NCBI GenBank assembly: GCA_026390815.1
Contig: JAPLFH010000059.1
Location: forward strand, 1-64,000
From: Ignavibacteriales bacterium
Lineage (GTDB): Bacteria > Bacteroidota > Ignavibacteria > Ignavibacteriales > SURF-24
Direction: 5' to 3'
DNA: 64,000 nucleotides
Shown here: positions 7,470 through 16,631 of the stretch, one piece after another
Layout: every line of letters starts with the position of its first letter
Numbering within the stretch: the first letter of the stretch is position 1
Translations under genes and position numbers: made by a program
The notes under the pieces: generated by a model
What the model saw: only the letters and a program-made list of their open reading frames with translations
Told to the model about the DNA's origin: nothing
Database searches by the model: none

Positions 7470-10430
7470 TTATAAAAGTTTTAGTGATAACATTACTTCA
7501 TCAGATGGTTTCTGATATTTATTGAATGCCTTTCCATAACCAACAGAAATGGTTGACTTCAGAAGGGAGAAAAGCACAACTTCAAAATCGAGTTGAGTGC
7601 CGACATTTAAATACTGCTGACGTAAATCGCTTTTATCAAAATTTGTAATTAGTCCAGAGGAAAAGAAAGCAATTCTTGCAAAGGTTGAATAGAAAGATAG
7701 AAATCCCATTTCTCTAAATCTTAAAGCAGGTAAATCCCACTCAATTAAACATTTGCTAAAGTTAGTTCCACCAAGTGAATTTAATTCCATTCCGGGAAAG
7801 CTGTAATAGGTTCTATATCTTCTAACTTCCTGGTAATCAACATAGTTATTTCCGAATCCGCCGAAATAAAAATTAGCAAACGCATCAGCCCTGTTATTTG
7901 CAAAAGAATTTCCTACCGAACCTCTAAACCATATTGATGAATGATTCCACGGAGTTAAGAACCCATAATTCAAATTTGCCCATACACGGGGATAAAAATT
8001 CTTATTAACATAATTATTTTTTGAATTGAACTGGAATGAGAAACCAGCTTCGTCATCAACACTACCAAGTGATTTTCTAAAGCGTGAATATTTTATGTCT
8101 CCGCTTAATGAGTAAAGTTTATCGAATGAAGCCGCCACGTTTTGATAATCAGGTACTCTTTCCAAATCTCCAAAAGCTGCTGCACGGATTGTGTAATCCA
8201 TTTTTTTTGGCGTTTCATCAATTAACATTTCATTGTATTGCAAAAGAAAGGAGTAACCAGCCCGGCTTGTTTTTGTTGGTCCAAACAAATCATAGAAATC
8301 CGCATGATTATATTCTGCCTCAAACTCCCAGTTCCAATACCGCATTGCTAATCCTAAATGTATTCTCTGCTTATTCTGAATTAATTTATTCGGCGAATAA
8401 GAAGCCGACATTGATATTGAGGAAAGTTGGATCGGATCCTGTAATTCCAATCTTAAACCATAGGATGGAAAAACTTTGTATCCTTCAACTATCGGGTAAA
8501 GGGAAGTGAACCGTAAATAATTGAAGGGAGCATACCCACCATTATATATTGTTAAAGAATCAATTTTTATTTGAGCGGGTGAGCCGGCTTTCCACGATTC
8601 CAGTACCGGATATTTTTCAATAACTTTTTGTCCAAGGTAATTTATTGCATTTACATCTTCCAATACTTTCTCCTTGAATAATACCGGTGAAAATCCCTTA
8701 CCGGAATATTTAAATGCGAGGATTGAATCCGTACTAATTTTTATTGGTCTAAAGAAACCGGTTTCCGTATTGCTTATCGTCTGCATATCCTTTTTTTCAA
8801 AATCATAGCGGAACGTATTGGATACTCCGGTCAAATAGGAAGTACCGTACAAATATTTTCCATCTGGTGAAAAAACAAAATTTGAAGCGGAGTTATTTTC
8901 AAACTCATAAAGCTCTTCAAAATCAAGCTTACCTTTAATTGCATTTTGAATATCAATCCTGACGAATTTTTGTTTTCCGCTTATTTCCGATTTAGTCCCG
9001 GTCAAATATTTCCCATCAGGAGAAACATCAATATCAAAAAGATCCTGCCCATAAGTAATTGAATAGATTGTATTCCAGCTTTCATAAGGAAACGGAATAT
9101 GCACCAACAAAGAAATTCCATTGTTATGCTGCATTCCCCAAAGAGATTTATCTGCTTTATCAAATACTAAATCGCCAATCCTTGCTCTCTCAATTAGAGT
9201 TTTAGATTCATCAGTTACCAGATTGTATGAATTTATTGTTCTCCAGTTTTGGCTGTTATTGGTTGTGTAAAATAAAGTTGATGACGAATCATCGTAAGCA
9301 AGCGAGGTAACATAATACAGTGCTGGCGAAGGCATATCTATCAACTTTTCAATCTTTCCATCTGTTAAACTTATGGAAGAGATTTGAGCAAGCTGCCCCG
9401 GATAATTTATTCCAGCGTAAATTTTATTTTCTTTCCTGTTGTAAAACTGCCGGGAGACTGAGCCCAGAGTTTCCGTCCCAATTTTTTTAAATTCGGTAGT
9501 TGGATTCTCTCTTATCAATTTGATGTTGTCATTCTGCAAATCTTGCTCGAATGAAATCCATTTATCCCACTCGTTTCTTATTGTTGTTTTATATACTTCT
9601 TTGAATTGTGAATCATAAAGAGTGTAACTATCATCAGTTCTTTTGTACCAATTTAAAAGTTTCTCCGGTCCATATTGATAAGAAAGATAATTAACGAATC
9701 TTGTTCCGTATAAATAAGCATTCATACCAACTTGGAAATCTATTGTGGTTCCTTCCGATTCCAATCCCACAGCATTATAAAAATAACTGCTGTCATTTAC
9801 CATTGATCTGAAAACCATTTCATCATAACCACCAAGAGCCCGTCCAACACCGCCGGCCATCCAGGTTTCCATAAATACAGCTATGCCCTCGTGGTACCAG
9901 CGTGGTGAGTAACGGCGCGGGCTTGCTAAAAAACTGTAAAGCAAAGAAAGTGGCTGCTGATTTGTTGAAGAAACTTTTCCGGAAAATAGTGATCGGAAAA
10001 ATCTATCGCGGTTGTTGGGTTTATCGCACATAACTATGTGTGTTAATTCGTGATTCATCAACCAGTTCATTCTTTCATTAGCCGGCATTACATCGTATGC
10101 ATAATCAAATGGTTCAATTGCTACAATTAAAAGGTTGAATGGAATATTGATTGCACCGGCATAACCCCAATCACCAAAATCGTGGAAAAGCACCGCAAGC
10201 TGTTCATCTGATTTGTAATCCCATAGTTTATTGTGAAAACTCATTGCGTTTTCAAAACAGCTTGCAAGATGAGGAATTAAATAATACTGTCGCTGATCAA
10301 CAAAAATTGTGTTTAGATTTTTAGTTTGAAAGGAATTAAGTAGCTGTGCATTAGCAAAACCAGAAAGCAAAAAAAATGTAATGAACAAAAAATATTTTAA
10401 TGATGCGGCAGCAACAGTTGTTTTTTTCAT
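7470..10430 (-). CDS. Predicted gluzincin metallopeptidase with beta-propeller and outer-membrane barrel
   Basis: This 986-residue exported protein has a signal peptide (MKKTTVAAASLKYFLFITFF...FANAQ). A zinc-protease motif HELTH lies at 127-131, and a candidate third ligand, Glu181, is in WYHEGIAVFMETW; this HExxH plus about 50 residues plus E layout is that of gluzincins. Residues of roughly 340-640 hold TolB/WD40-like blades (SPDGKYLTGTKS, SPDGKYLYGTSY, TLFYTTNNSQNW). The last 300 residues are amphipathic strands such as YSFPGMELNSLGGTNFSKCLIEWDLPALRF, resembling an outer-membrane barrel of the surface-antigen type. ATG at 10430 was chosen because it starts the signal peptide; a longer reading to 10490 adds a non-signal extension. 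The substrate is unknown. Confidence 0.72.
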   Translation of the reverse strand: MKKTTVAAASLKYFLFITFFLLSGFANAQLLNSFQTKNLNTIFVDQRQYYLIPHLASCFENAMSFHNKLWDYKSDEQLAVLFHDFGDWGYAGAINIPFNLLIVAIEPFDYAYDVMPANERMNWLMNHELTHIVMCDKPNNRDRFFRSLFSGKVSSTNQQPLSLLYSFLASPRRYSPRWYHEGIAVFMETWMAGGVGRALGGYDEMVFRSMVNDSSYFYNAVGLESEGTTIDFQVGMNAYLYGTRFVNYLSYQYGPEKLLNWYKRTDDSYTLYDSQFKEVYKTTIRNEWDKWISFEQDLQNDNIKLIRENPTTEFKKIGTETLGSVSRQFYNRKENKIYAGINYPGQLAQISSISLTDGKIEKLIDMPSPALYYVTSLAYDDSSSTLFYTTNNSQNWRTINSYNLVTDESKTLIERARIGDLVFDKADKSLWGMQHNNGISLLVHIPFPYESWNTIYSITYGQDLFDIDVSPDGKYLTGTKSEISGKQKFVRIDIQNAIKGKLDFEELYEFENNSASNFVFSPDGKYLYGTSYLTGVSNTFRYDFEKKDMQTISNTETGFFRPIKISTDSILAFKYSGKGFSPVLFKEKVLEDVNAINYLGQKVIEKYPVLESWKAGSPAQIKIDSLTIYNGGYAPFNYLRFTSLYPIVEGYKVFPSYGLRLELQDPIQLSSISMSASYSPNKLIQNKQRIHLGLAMRYWNWEFEAEYNHADFYDLFGPTKTSRAGYSFLLQYNEMLIDETPKKMDYTIRAAAFGDLERVPDYQNVAASFDKLYSLSGDIKYSRFRKSLGSVDDEAGFSFQFNSKNNYVNKNFYPRVWANLNYGFLTPWNHSSIWFRGSVGNSFANNRADAFANFYFGGFGNNYVDYQEVRRYRTYYSFPGMELNSLGGTNFSKCLIEWDLPALRFREMGFLSFYSTFARIAFFSSGLITNFDKSDLRQQYLNVGTQLDFEVVLFSLLKSTISVGYGKAFNKYQKPSDEVMLSLKLL

Positions 10431-10446
10431 TTGGCAGCCCGATATG

Positions 10447-10486
10447 TTTAAAAATAAACTATGCCATACATTGTAAGTATGGCATA
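10447..10486 (-). terminator. Hairpin terminator after the ECF sigma operon
   Basis: TATGCCATAC (10460-10469) and GTATGGCATA (10477-10486) form a perfect 10-bp stem with a 7-base loop. Read on the minus strand it is followed by GTTTATTTTTAAAC, a U-rich run. It lies just past the stop of the gene at 10554-11576 and before the next minus-strand gene. Confidence 0.65.
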
Positions 10487-10553
10487 TCAATTAATAATGA
10501 GAAGATTATTTCTAATTATCTTAGGATTTAATGCTATCCCTAACTGATTATCT

Positions 10554-11576
10554 TTATGGCGTCATTAGTTCCATTCCCAATTGTTCATTACTATTCATAA
10601 CAGCAAGTCCATAAGGAGCACTCGAGTTAAACAAAGAACCAAGTGGACATAAGTTGTTTAAGCTGGATGACCCTAACTGAGAACTTCCAAAAGCCATTGC
10701 AAATGATTTATCCTTATTATTAAAAGCAAACAAGCCAATTAAATTCTGGCTTCCGAAAGATGCATTTGTACCAAGCACTTTGGATTGAAGTTGTTCTTTA
10801 TTACCAGATACTTTATTAGTCAGTTGTTCTTTATTTCCAGGAACCACCGTACTCGTTCCCATTTGCACATTATAATAAATTCCAAGTGCCATATCTTTAT
10901 TAAAGTTAACATTTTCTTTGTTTGAATAAACACCAAGGTTTCCTTCCTTATTAAGAATTATAATACCCATTACATTATCTTTATTTCCAATTATTCCCGG
11001 TTGTTTATTTAGGAGTAAAGCGTTATGCACATTTGGAATTGCATCCACCATCTTCAGAAATCTTTCCGCAATTTGAATACGGAAATTTTCATAATCATTT
11101 AATGTTTTTTCAATTTCCAGGTTTTGATTAACAGTATCCTTTTTGCTTATTTTGGAAAGTAGAGTAATGGTGTTATCCAATGTACTCATATTTTGATCGA
11201 TGTAGGATTTGAATTCATCAAATACTTTAGAATTCTTTTTTAAAAGATCAGCTCCCTTAATAATATCTTTTTCGTTTTTAGTAAGTGATAATATTTTATT
11301 TGTCCAATTACCTAAATCCTTGTTTATATCTGTGATGAAAGCTTTATAATCACTTAACTGGGTAATGGAAGCATTAAGCGATTTTTCATCACTCAGCATA
11401 ACGTTTTTCAGTTTTACATCTTTCGCACTTATCTGCCCGGCATTATATTTTTTTACTTTACCTATAGTTCCGCTTGTTTCATCAACTGTTGCCGGCGGAA
11501 ATAAGTAAGAAATAACTATTATTGTTGCTACTATAACTACAACCACCACTAAAACAAGTTTCATATTCTTTTTCAA
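10554..11576 (-). CDS. Membrane-anchored protein of unknown function in an ECF sigma operon
   Basis: I do not recognise a family. The 340-residue protein starts with an uncleaved-looking membrane anchor (KLVLVVVVVIVATIIVISYLF). A helical, probably coiled-coil region follows (about 45-180). The last third carries short repeats in which NKE/NKD recurs (GNKDNVMG, SNKENVNF, GNKEQLTNKV, GNKEQLQSKV, NNKDKSFA). Translation probably starts at TTG 11576, because AGGAGG lies six bases upstream of it, whereas ATG 11564 is too far from that site. It is the third gene after an ECF sigma factor and its anti-sigma factor, 21 bases downstream of the latter, and is closed by a strong hairpin. Its place suggests a product controlled by, or controlling, that sigma factor. 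Confidence 0.6.
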   Translation of the reverse strand: MKKNMKLVLVVVVVIVATIIVISYLFPPATVDETSGTIGKVKKYNAGQISAKDVKLKNVMLSDEKSLNASITQLSDYKAFITDINKDLGNWTNKILSLTKNEKDIIKGADLLKKNSKVFDEFKSYIDQNMSTLDNTITLLSKISKKDTVNQNLEIEKTLNDYENFRIQIAERFLKMVDAIPNVHNALLLNKQPGIIGNKDNVMGIIILNKEGNLGVYSNKENVNFNKDMALGIYYNVQMGTSTVVPGNKEQLTNKVSGNKEQLQSKVLGTNASFGSQNLIGLFAFNNKDKSFAMAFGSSQLGSSSLNNLCPLGSLFNSSAPYGLAVMNSNEQLGMELMTP

Positions 11577-11597
11577 GTTGTCCTCCTGTTAATATTA

Positions 11598-12371
11598 TTA
11601 ATGCGTATTAATTAAATTTTGGTAAATCTCTTTTGAATCAGCAAAAATTTTAATTGATATTTTTTCCTGTAATTGATTGCTGTTAAATAAAATTAGAAAA
11701 CTATTATCACCCTTATTAACTATCTGAACGAGGTTTTTTGCAGATACAATCCTGGAATCATTATTCTGAATTAACGGTTTTAACGCGTAAAGTTTTAATT
11801 TGTCCTGGTTAAAGCCAAGATTTATTTTTACTTCCTCTGTAGAAGCGATTTTTAATTTTGCTATTACCCGGTCAGCCAGGAACTGTGAATTAAATGTTGC
11901 TTTAACTTCTGGTATGTCTATGGAAACATAATCCGCTTCCTTAAAATCACCATATGTTTCAATGCTGCCCATAGTACCGGAAAGTCCGGAACCTGTTGAA
12001 CTAATATCGCCCGAAGTATTTTTATATACGAGCGACAGAACAATAAAGCAAGCAATTGCTCCTAACGCAAATGAACCTACATAACGAACTTTTGGTGAAT
12101 TAAAATAGAATAAGAATGATTGGAATTTAATTTTCTTTCTGGATTCAAATTTTTTATTTCTTAGTTTAGAAATTACTTGATCAGAAAGATCAATATCATA
12201 TTCTTCCGTTTTTTTTCTGGCAAGTAAGGTAAAGCAAGTTTTCATTTCATCATAGTATTTCTTTGCTTCGGGATTAGTGCTCATTTCTTTTTGAAGAATT
12301 TCTTTTTCTGTCACATCGATAATATTATCCAAATCTTTGTTTACCAATTCCACCAATTTATTTTTATCCAT
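11598..12371 (-). CDS. Membrane anti-sigma factor (putative)
   Basis: The 257-residue protein has a cytoplasmic N-terminal helical region (DKNKLVELVNKDLDNIIDVTEKEILQKE, given in parts) with acidic and leucine-rich helices. A single membrane span follows near residues 96-114 (VGSFALGAIACFIVLSLVY), and the C-terminal domain of about 140 residues is outside the membrane. This layout, and its position one base after the ECF sigma gene with a GGGAGAG ribosome site, fits an anti-sigma factor. No zinc-binding HxxxCxxC motif is seen, so it would be a non-ZAS type. Sigma release would probably need proteolysis or a conformational signal; a PrsW-like protease is encoded on the same strand at 6461-7456. 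Confidence 0.65.
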   Translation of the reverse strand: MDKNKLVELVNKDLDNIIDVTEKEILQKEMSTNPEAKKYYDEMKTCFTLLARKKTEEYDIDLSDQVISKLRNKKFESRKKIKFQSFLFYFNSPKVRYVGSFALGAIACFIVLSLVYKNTSGDISSTGSGLSGTMGSIETYGDFKEADYVSIDIPEVKATFNSQFLADRVIAKLKIASTEEVKINLGFNQDKLKLYALKPLIQNNDSRIVSAKNLVQIVNKGDNSFLILFNSNQLQEKISIKIFADSKEIYQNLINTH

Positions 12372-12372
12372 C

Positions 12373-12912
12373 TTAAAACTCTCCCAATTGCACTAAAATA
12401 TTTTTAAGCAGATGTCGCGCAGTAAACAATCGAGATTTAACTTTGCTAACCGATATATTCATTGTTTCAGCAATCTCCTCGTACGAAAATTCCTGGAAGT
12501 GTTTAAGTATTATAAGTGTTTTCATATCATCTCTTAGATTGGAAATTGCAGCGTTTATTCTTTCCGATTCTTCCATTTTCAATAATTTATTTTCTGGAGT
12601 TGCAAGATCGAAGAAATTTGATTCATCGATTTCATCATTAAATTTTCTTGAATTCCGGAAGTTAATGGATTCATTAACTCCAATCCTGTAAATCCAACTA
12701 AAGAATTTGTACTTATCATCATATAAAGAAAGATTTTCATAAGCTTTAATAAACACGTTTTGTGTTACATCTTTGGCATCTTCAAAATTTTGAATCATTC
12801 TAACTACCAGGTTAAAAATTGGTTTTTGATATTTCTGGATCAACTCTTTAAAGGATGAATCATTTCCTGCAAGAATTTCTTCAACCAGAAGGTTATCAGA
12901 TTTCTCATTCAT
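12373..12912 (-). CDS. ECF-family RNA polymerase sigma factor
   Basis: This 179-residue sigma factor has region 2 (SSFKELIQKYQKPIFNLVVRM... then DAKDVTQNVFIKAYENL and FFSWIYRIGVNESINFRN) and region 4 (LRDDMKTLIILKHFQEFSYE, then EIAETMNISVSKVKSRLFTAR). The two are joined by a short acidic linker, the normal ECF plan. It directs RNA polymerase to its own set of promoters when released from its anti-sigma factor, here the next gene. The gene begins 40 bases after the end of the ABC ATPase gene, with no obvious terminator between. It may therefore have its own promoter or be read through from the large signalling operon upstream. Confidence 0.93.
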   Translation of the reverse strand: MNEKSDNLLVEEILAGNDSSFKELIQKYQKPIFNLVVRMIQNFEDAKDVTQNVFIKAYENLSLYDDKYKFFSWIYRIGVNESINFRNSRKFNDEIDESNFFDLATPENKLLKMEESERINAAISNLRDDMKTLIILKHFQEFSYEEIAETMNISVSKVKSRLFTARHLLKNILVQLGEF

Positions 12913-12952
12913 AAGTACAGTTGGAATTTAAAAAAGTTTATTCCTTAGTTAA

Positions 12953-13765
12953 TTAAAAATATTCTCTTCTTAACTGTTCATAAATATCATCGGTTAATCC
13001 TTCTTTCTTTCTCAAGTCCGCGAATTTATCCAGCAAGTCATTTACAGTTAACCTGTTCTTTTCTTGTTCCGGAATATCTTCAATAATTTTTCCCCGGTAC
13101 ATCATTATTGTTCGTGTTCCTAACTCCAGCGCTTGCTGCATACTGTGCGTTATCATAATTGTTGTAAGATTATTAAATTCAACAAATTTCCTTGTCAGTT
13201 TAACCACTTGCAAAGCAGTTTTAGGATCAAGTGCTGCTGTATGCTCATCCAGTAGAAGCAGCTTTGGTTTATTAATAACAGCCATTAAAAGAGTTAATGC
13301 CTGGCGCTGCCCTCCGGAAAGAGAGCCGATTAAATTATCTAACCTGTCTTCCAACTGCATTTCCAACAGGGAAACCTCCTCTTTGAAATAATTTAAAAGA
13401 GGTTTGTTCAGGTTTATCTTCGGTGTTCTCTTCTTACTTCGGTTATAAGCTATCAATAGGTTTTCAGCAATTGTCATATGCGAGGCTGTACCGCTAAATG
13501 GATTTTGGAATACGCGGGAAACGTAGGCTGCTCTTTCAAAATCTTTTTTTCTTGTTACATCTTTTCCATCAATCTCAATTTTACCTTTATCAGAAAATAT
13601 AGTACCAGAAATTATATTAAGAAGAGTTGATTTCCCTGAGCCATTTGTTCCAATAAAAGTAAGGAATTCACCATCGTGCACTTTCAAATTTATTTTTTCT
13701 AAAGCAACAACTTCATTTATCGTTCCTGGATTAAAAATTTTTTCTGCATCGATTATATTTATCAT
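12953..13765 (-). CDS. ABC transporter ATP-binding protein (TrpZ-like family)
   Basis: This 270-residue ABC ATPase has Walker A GTNGSGKST (39-47), signature LSGGQRQ (149-155), Walker B LLLLDEH (169-175) and the switch histidine in MITHSMQQAL. The family is the one paired with BPD_transp_2 permeases and ABC_sub_bind lipoproteins (the TrpX/TrpY/TrpZ type, also called uncharacterised ABC transporters). The gene lies 28 bases after the permease-binding-protein fusion and is the last of the thirteen-gene block. Domain order and length are ordinary. Substrate is not predictable from the ATPase; relatives carry aromatic amino acids or unknown ligands. Confidence 0.93.
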   Translation of the reverse strand: MINIIDAEKIFNPGTINEVVALEKINLKVHDGEFLTFIGTNGSGKSTLLNIISGTIFSDKGKIEIDGKDVTRKKDFERAAYVSRVFQNPFSGTASHMTIAENLLIAYNRSKKRTPKINLNKPLLNYFKEEVSLLEMQLEDRLDNLIGSLSGGQRQALTLLMAVINKPKLLLLDEHTAALDPKTALQVVKLTRKFVEFNNLTTIMITHSMQQALELGTRTIMMYRGKIIEDIPEQEKNRLTVNDLLDKFADLRKKEGLTDDIYEQLRREYF

Positions 13766-13793
13766 AAAGCAAACTGGAAAAGTTTTTTGATTT

Positions 13794-16631
13794 TCATTTA
13801 ATAATTAATGCTGCTTGTTTTATAACAGATTCCGGAATTTGGATTTCTAACCTTTTAGCAAGCGTTAGGTTTAAGGCAAGCTTTTCCGGAACATATTTTT
13901 CAATGGGAATTTTTATAATTTGTTCTCCATCTAAAAATCTTGTAAAAAGTTTTGCAGCTTTCACTCCAACGTCATGGTAATCTGCTCCCAGAGAAATTAA
14001 TGCGCCGGCATTTACATCATCCGGTGTGTTTGTGAAATATGGGATTTTATTTTTAGCCATCATTTTGGCAATTGAAGGAACAACCATTGTAACTGTAACA
14101 TCACCTGAAGTAAGGAACAAATCAACTTTTTTATTTATCAAGGATTTTACAGCTTCGTCAATCTCATTGGAATTGGTGATAGTTCTTTCAATTAATTCAA
14201 ATCCATATTTGGAGGCAGCATTTCTTGCCATAATTGTACAGAACTCGGAATTCGATTCTGCCGGATTCCACACAATTCCAATCGTTTTTGCATGTGGAAA
14301 TATTTCACGCATTAATTTAATTGTTGATGCTACCGGTTGCGGAGTTGCTAAACCGGTAACGTTTTTAGCGTGAGTAGTGTATGATTTTGCTAATCCAGAT
14401 TTAATTGGATCTGTAACCGCACAAAAAATATGTGGAATTATTTTATTATTGTTTGCTGTTATCTGCGTTGCAACTGTAGAAACTGAAATGATGTAATCAT
14501 ATTTTTTACTAACAATATCCTTGGCAACAGATTGCGCTACTCCAAAATCTCCGTTGGCATTTTTTTTATCAACTACGATATTAAATTTTTTCAGCACACC
14601 GGAATTTGTTAGCTCGTCCAAAACACCCTGCGCAGTAGCATTTAATAAACTATTATCTGTGAACTGAAACAATGCGAGTTTTTTAAGAGTAACTTGATTT
14701 TCTTCTGATGGAAAAATTTCTACTTTTTTAGTAATAATCCCATTTTCAAGTTTTGCTGTTGCCTGGTTTAAAACATCATCTGGAATTTTAATGTTCAGCT
14801 TTTTTGCTTCATCCAGGTTTACACCAACTGTTGTTATTTTATAATTTTCGTAAGGAATTTCCGCCGGACTTTTACCTTTGATAATTTTGTCAACCATCCA
14901 CGCTGCCTGCATTCCGCTTGAAAGATATTCATAACCATAAACTATAAGTGCGCCATCCTGCATTCTTTCAACATCATTAGAAAAGATTGGAATTTTTTTT
15001 GCTCTCGCAGCTTTTACAATCGATTCGAAAGATGCATAAACATTTATGTCGGGGATAAGGAAAAAAGCATCAATTGATTTGGCGGTTAAAGACTGTGCTG
15101 CCTGGTAGACTTCGCCCGAACTGGTAATTGTTGCGCCTGCAAAGGAAATATTTTTATCTTCGGCAATATATTTTTTCAATTGATTTATATTATGGACAGA
15201 ATTGGGAAAAGCAGCATTCCAGATTGCTCCAAGTTTTAATTTCCCACCGTAAATTTTTCTAACTATTTGTAGAAGTTCTTTCATCGGCGCAGTTCCATAT
15301 ACTCCGGTTACGTTTGCAGGGTGATCCGTATTTGTTTTGCCAACTCCAATAATAAACGGATTTGCAACTGTTGCAAATACAATTGGTTTGTTCTTTATTT
15401 TTTTAACCGCAGTTTGTGTGCTTGGTGTAGAAATAGTAACATAAATATCAATATTTTGATTAATATAATTATCGATAATGGTGCTTAACGTTGGAATGTC
15501 TCCATTAGCATTTTGCTCGATGATCTTACAATTCTTGCCATCCTCATAACCAAGTTTTTTCATCTCTCTAATAAAACCATCACGGGTTAAAGTTAAGATT
15601 TCAGCATCGTTTGGAATTACGATTCCTATCTTTACAAACTTAGTTTCGTTATTATTAATGAAGAATAGCTTAGACATTAAAAGAACAATTAAAACAAGAA
15701 CAACTATTGATGCACCAGCCAAAATACTTTTCTTTTTTCTTTGAAAGAATGATTTGTTCAATTTCAATTTTTTTAGTCCGAATGCACCCGAAGCCACAAG
15801 TGTAAATAAAACAAAAACAGCTGTAATTAGTTTTAAATCATTTGGATCCAAACCAACAAAAAGAGCAAGTGCAACCATCAGGCGGAAAATTATTGAGCCA
15901 ACTATTACGCTTAACACCTTAATGTAAATTGAACGGCTTTTCAGAATTGCTTCACCAATAATTACAGAAGCCAAGCTGAAAACAATTGCGCCGACTCCCA
16001 TTCCGATATCTGAAAACCCTTGGTATTGTGCAACAAGTCCACCGGAAATTCCTACAAGTCCGTTTGCCATTGATATTCCAAATACTTTCATAAACTCAAC
16101 ATTAACACCAGAAGCTGAAACCATAATTGGGTTATCACCGGTTGCACGCATTGCAATTCCAAAATCAGTTTTAAAGAAAAGTGAAACAATAATCCATATC
16201 AAAATCATTATGCAAAGAAGACATAAGCATAACCAGAGTTCGGGATTCAGATTCGGATTAATGCTGTCAAAAAATGAAATGAAACTTGGACTATTTAATA
16301 GTGGAATATTAGACTTACCCATTAATCTTAAATTGATGGAGTAAAGCCCGGTCATCACCAAAATTCCGGAAAGCAATCCATTTATTTTAAAACGGGTGTG
16401 AATGATGCCAGTTATAAATCCAGCAGCGGCTCCAGCCAAAAATGAAATTGGTAAAACAAGAAAAGGATTCATACCGGAAATTATCAATACAGAAGCAACC
16501 GAAGCGCCGGTAGTAAAACTTCCATCAACTGTAATATCCGGGAACTCGTAAATTTTATATGTTATAAAAACGCCAAGAGCCATAAAGCTGTAAAGCAGTC
16601 CTAAGTTAACAGCACCAAGCCATAATTCCAT
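13794..16631 (-). CDS. ABC permease fused to two tandem substrate-binding domains
   Basis: This 945-residue fusion has three parts. Residues 1-285 are a BPD_transp_2 permease with many membrane spans and the loop FGIAMRATGDNPIMVSASG typical of TrpY-like permeases. After a basic linker (KKLKLNKSFFQRKKK) an extra membrane span at about 304-324 places the rest outside. Residues 333-630 and 651-945 are two ABC_sub_bind (TrpX-like) domains, related to each other: both have NANGD, VTISTPST/ISVSTVAT, an FATVANPF/FCAVTDP strand, NVTGVYG/NVTGLAT and GAIWNAAFPNS/GIVWNPAESNS. Family members are normally separate lipoproteins. A permease dimer would carry four binding domains. Start ATG overlaps the previous stop by one base. 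No frameshift is visible in the long frame, so the fusion looks real. Confidence 0.9.
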   Translation of the reverse strand: MELWLGAVNLGLLYSFMALGVFITYKIYEFPDITVDGSFTTGASVASVLIISGMNPFLVLPISFLAGAAAGFITGIIHTRFKINGLLSGILVMTGLYSINLRLMGKSNIPLLNSPSFISFFDSINPNLNPELWLCLCLLCIMILIWIIVSLFFKTDFGIAMRATGDNPIMVSASGVNVEFMKVFGISMANGLVGISGGLVAQYQGFSDIGMGVGAIVFSLASVIIGEAILKSRSIYIKVLSVIVGSIIFRLMVALALFVGLDPNDLKLITAVFVLFTLVASGAFGLKKLKLNKSFFQRKKKSILAGASIVVLVLIVLLMSKLFFINNNETKFVKIGIVIPNDAEILTLTRDGFIREMKKLGYEDGKNCKIIEQNANGDIPTLSTIIDNYINQNIDIYVTISTPSTQTAVKKIKNKPIVFATVANPFIIGVGKTNTDHPANVTGVYGTAPMKELLQIVRKIYGGKLKLGAIWNAAFPNSVHNINQLKKYIAEDKNISFAGATITSSGEVYQAAQSLTAKSIDAFFLIPDINVYASFESIVKAARAKKIPIFSNDVERMQDGALIVYGYEYLSSGMQAAWMVDKIIKGKSPAEIPYENYKITTVGVNLDEAKKLNIKIPDDVLNQATAKLENGIITKKVEIFPSEENQVTLKKLALFQFTDNSLLNATAQGVLDELTNSGVLKKFNIVVDKKNANGDFGVAQSVAKDIVSKKYDYIISVSTVATQITANNNKIIPHIFCAVTDPIKSGLAKSYTTHAKNVTGLATPQPVASTIKLMREIFPHAKTIGIVWNPAESNSEFCTIMARNAASKYGFELIERTITNSNEIDEAVKSLINKKVDLFLTSGDVTVTMVVPSIAKMMAKNKIPYFTNTPDDVNAGALISLGADYHDVGVKAAKLFTRFLDGEQIIKIPIEKYVPEKLALNLTLAKRLEIQIPESVIKQAALIIK

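Noticed and set aside
8084-8509. 141-codon frame on the plus strand
   Set aside because: It lies wholly inside the peptidase-propeller-barrel gene on the other strand, whose protein sequence is coherent; it has no export signal or domain.
13794-16631. Permease and binding domains as separate genes joined by a sequencing error
   Set aside because: The frame is continuous across both junctions, with sensible linkers and a membrane span between permease and first binding domain, and the downstream part has no own signal peptide or ribosome site.
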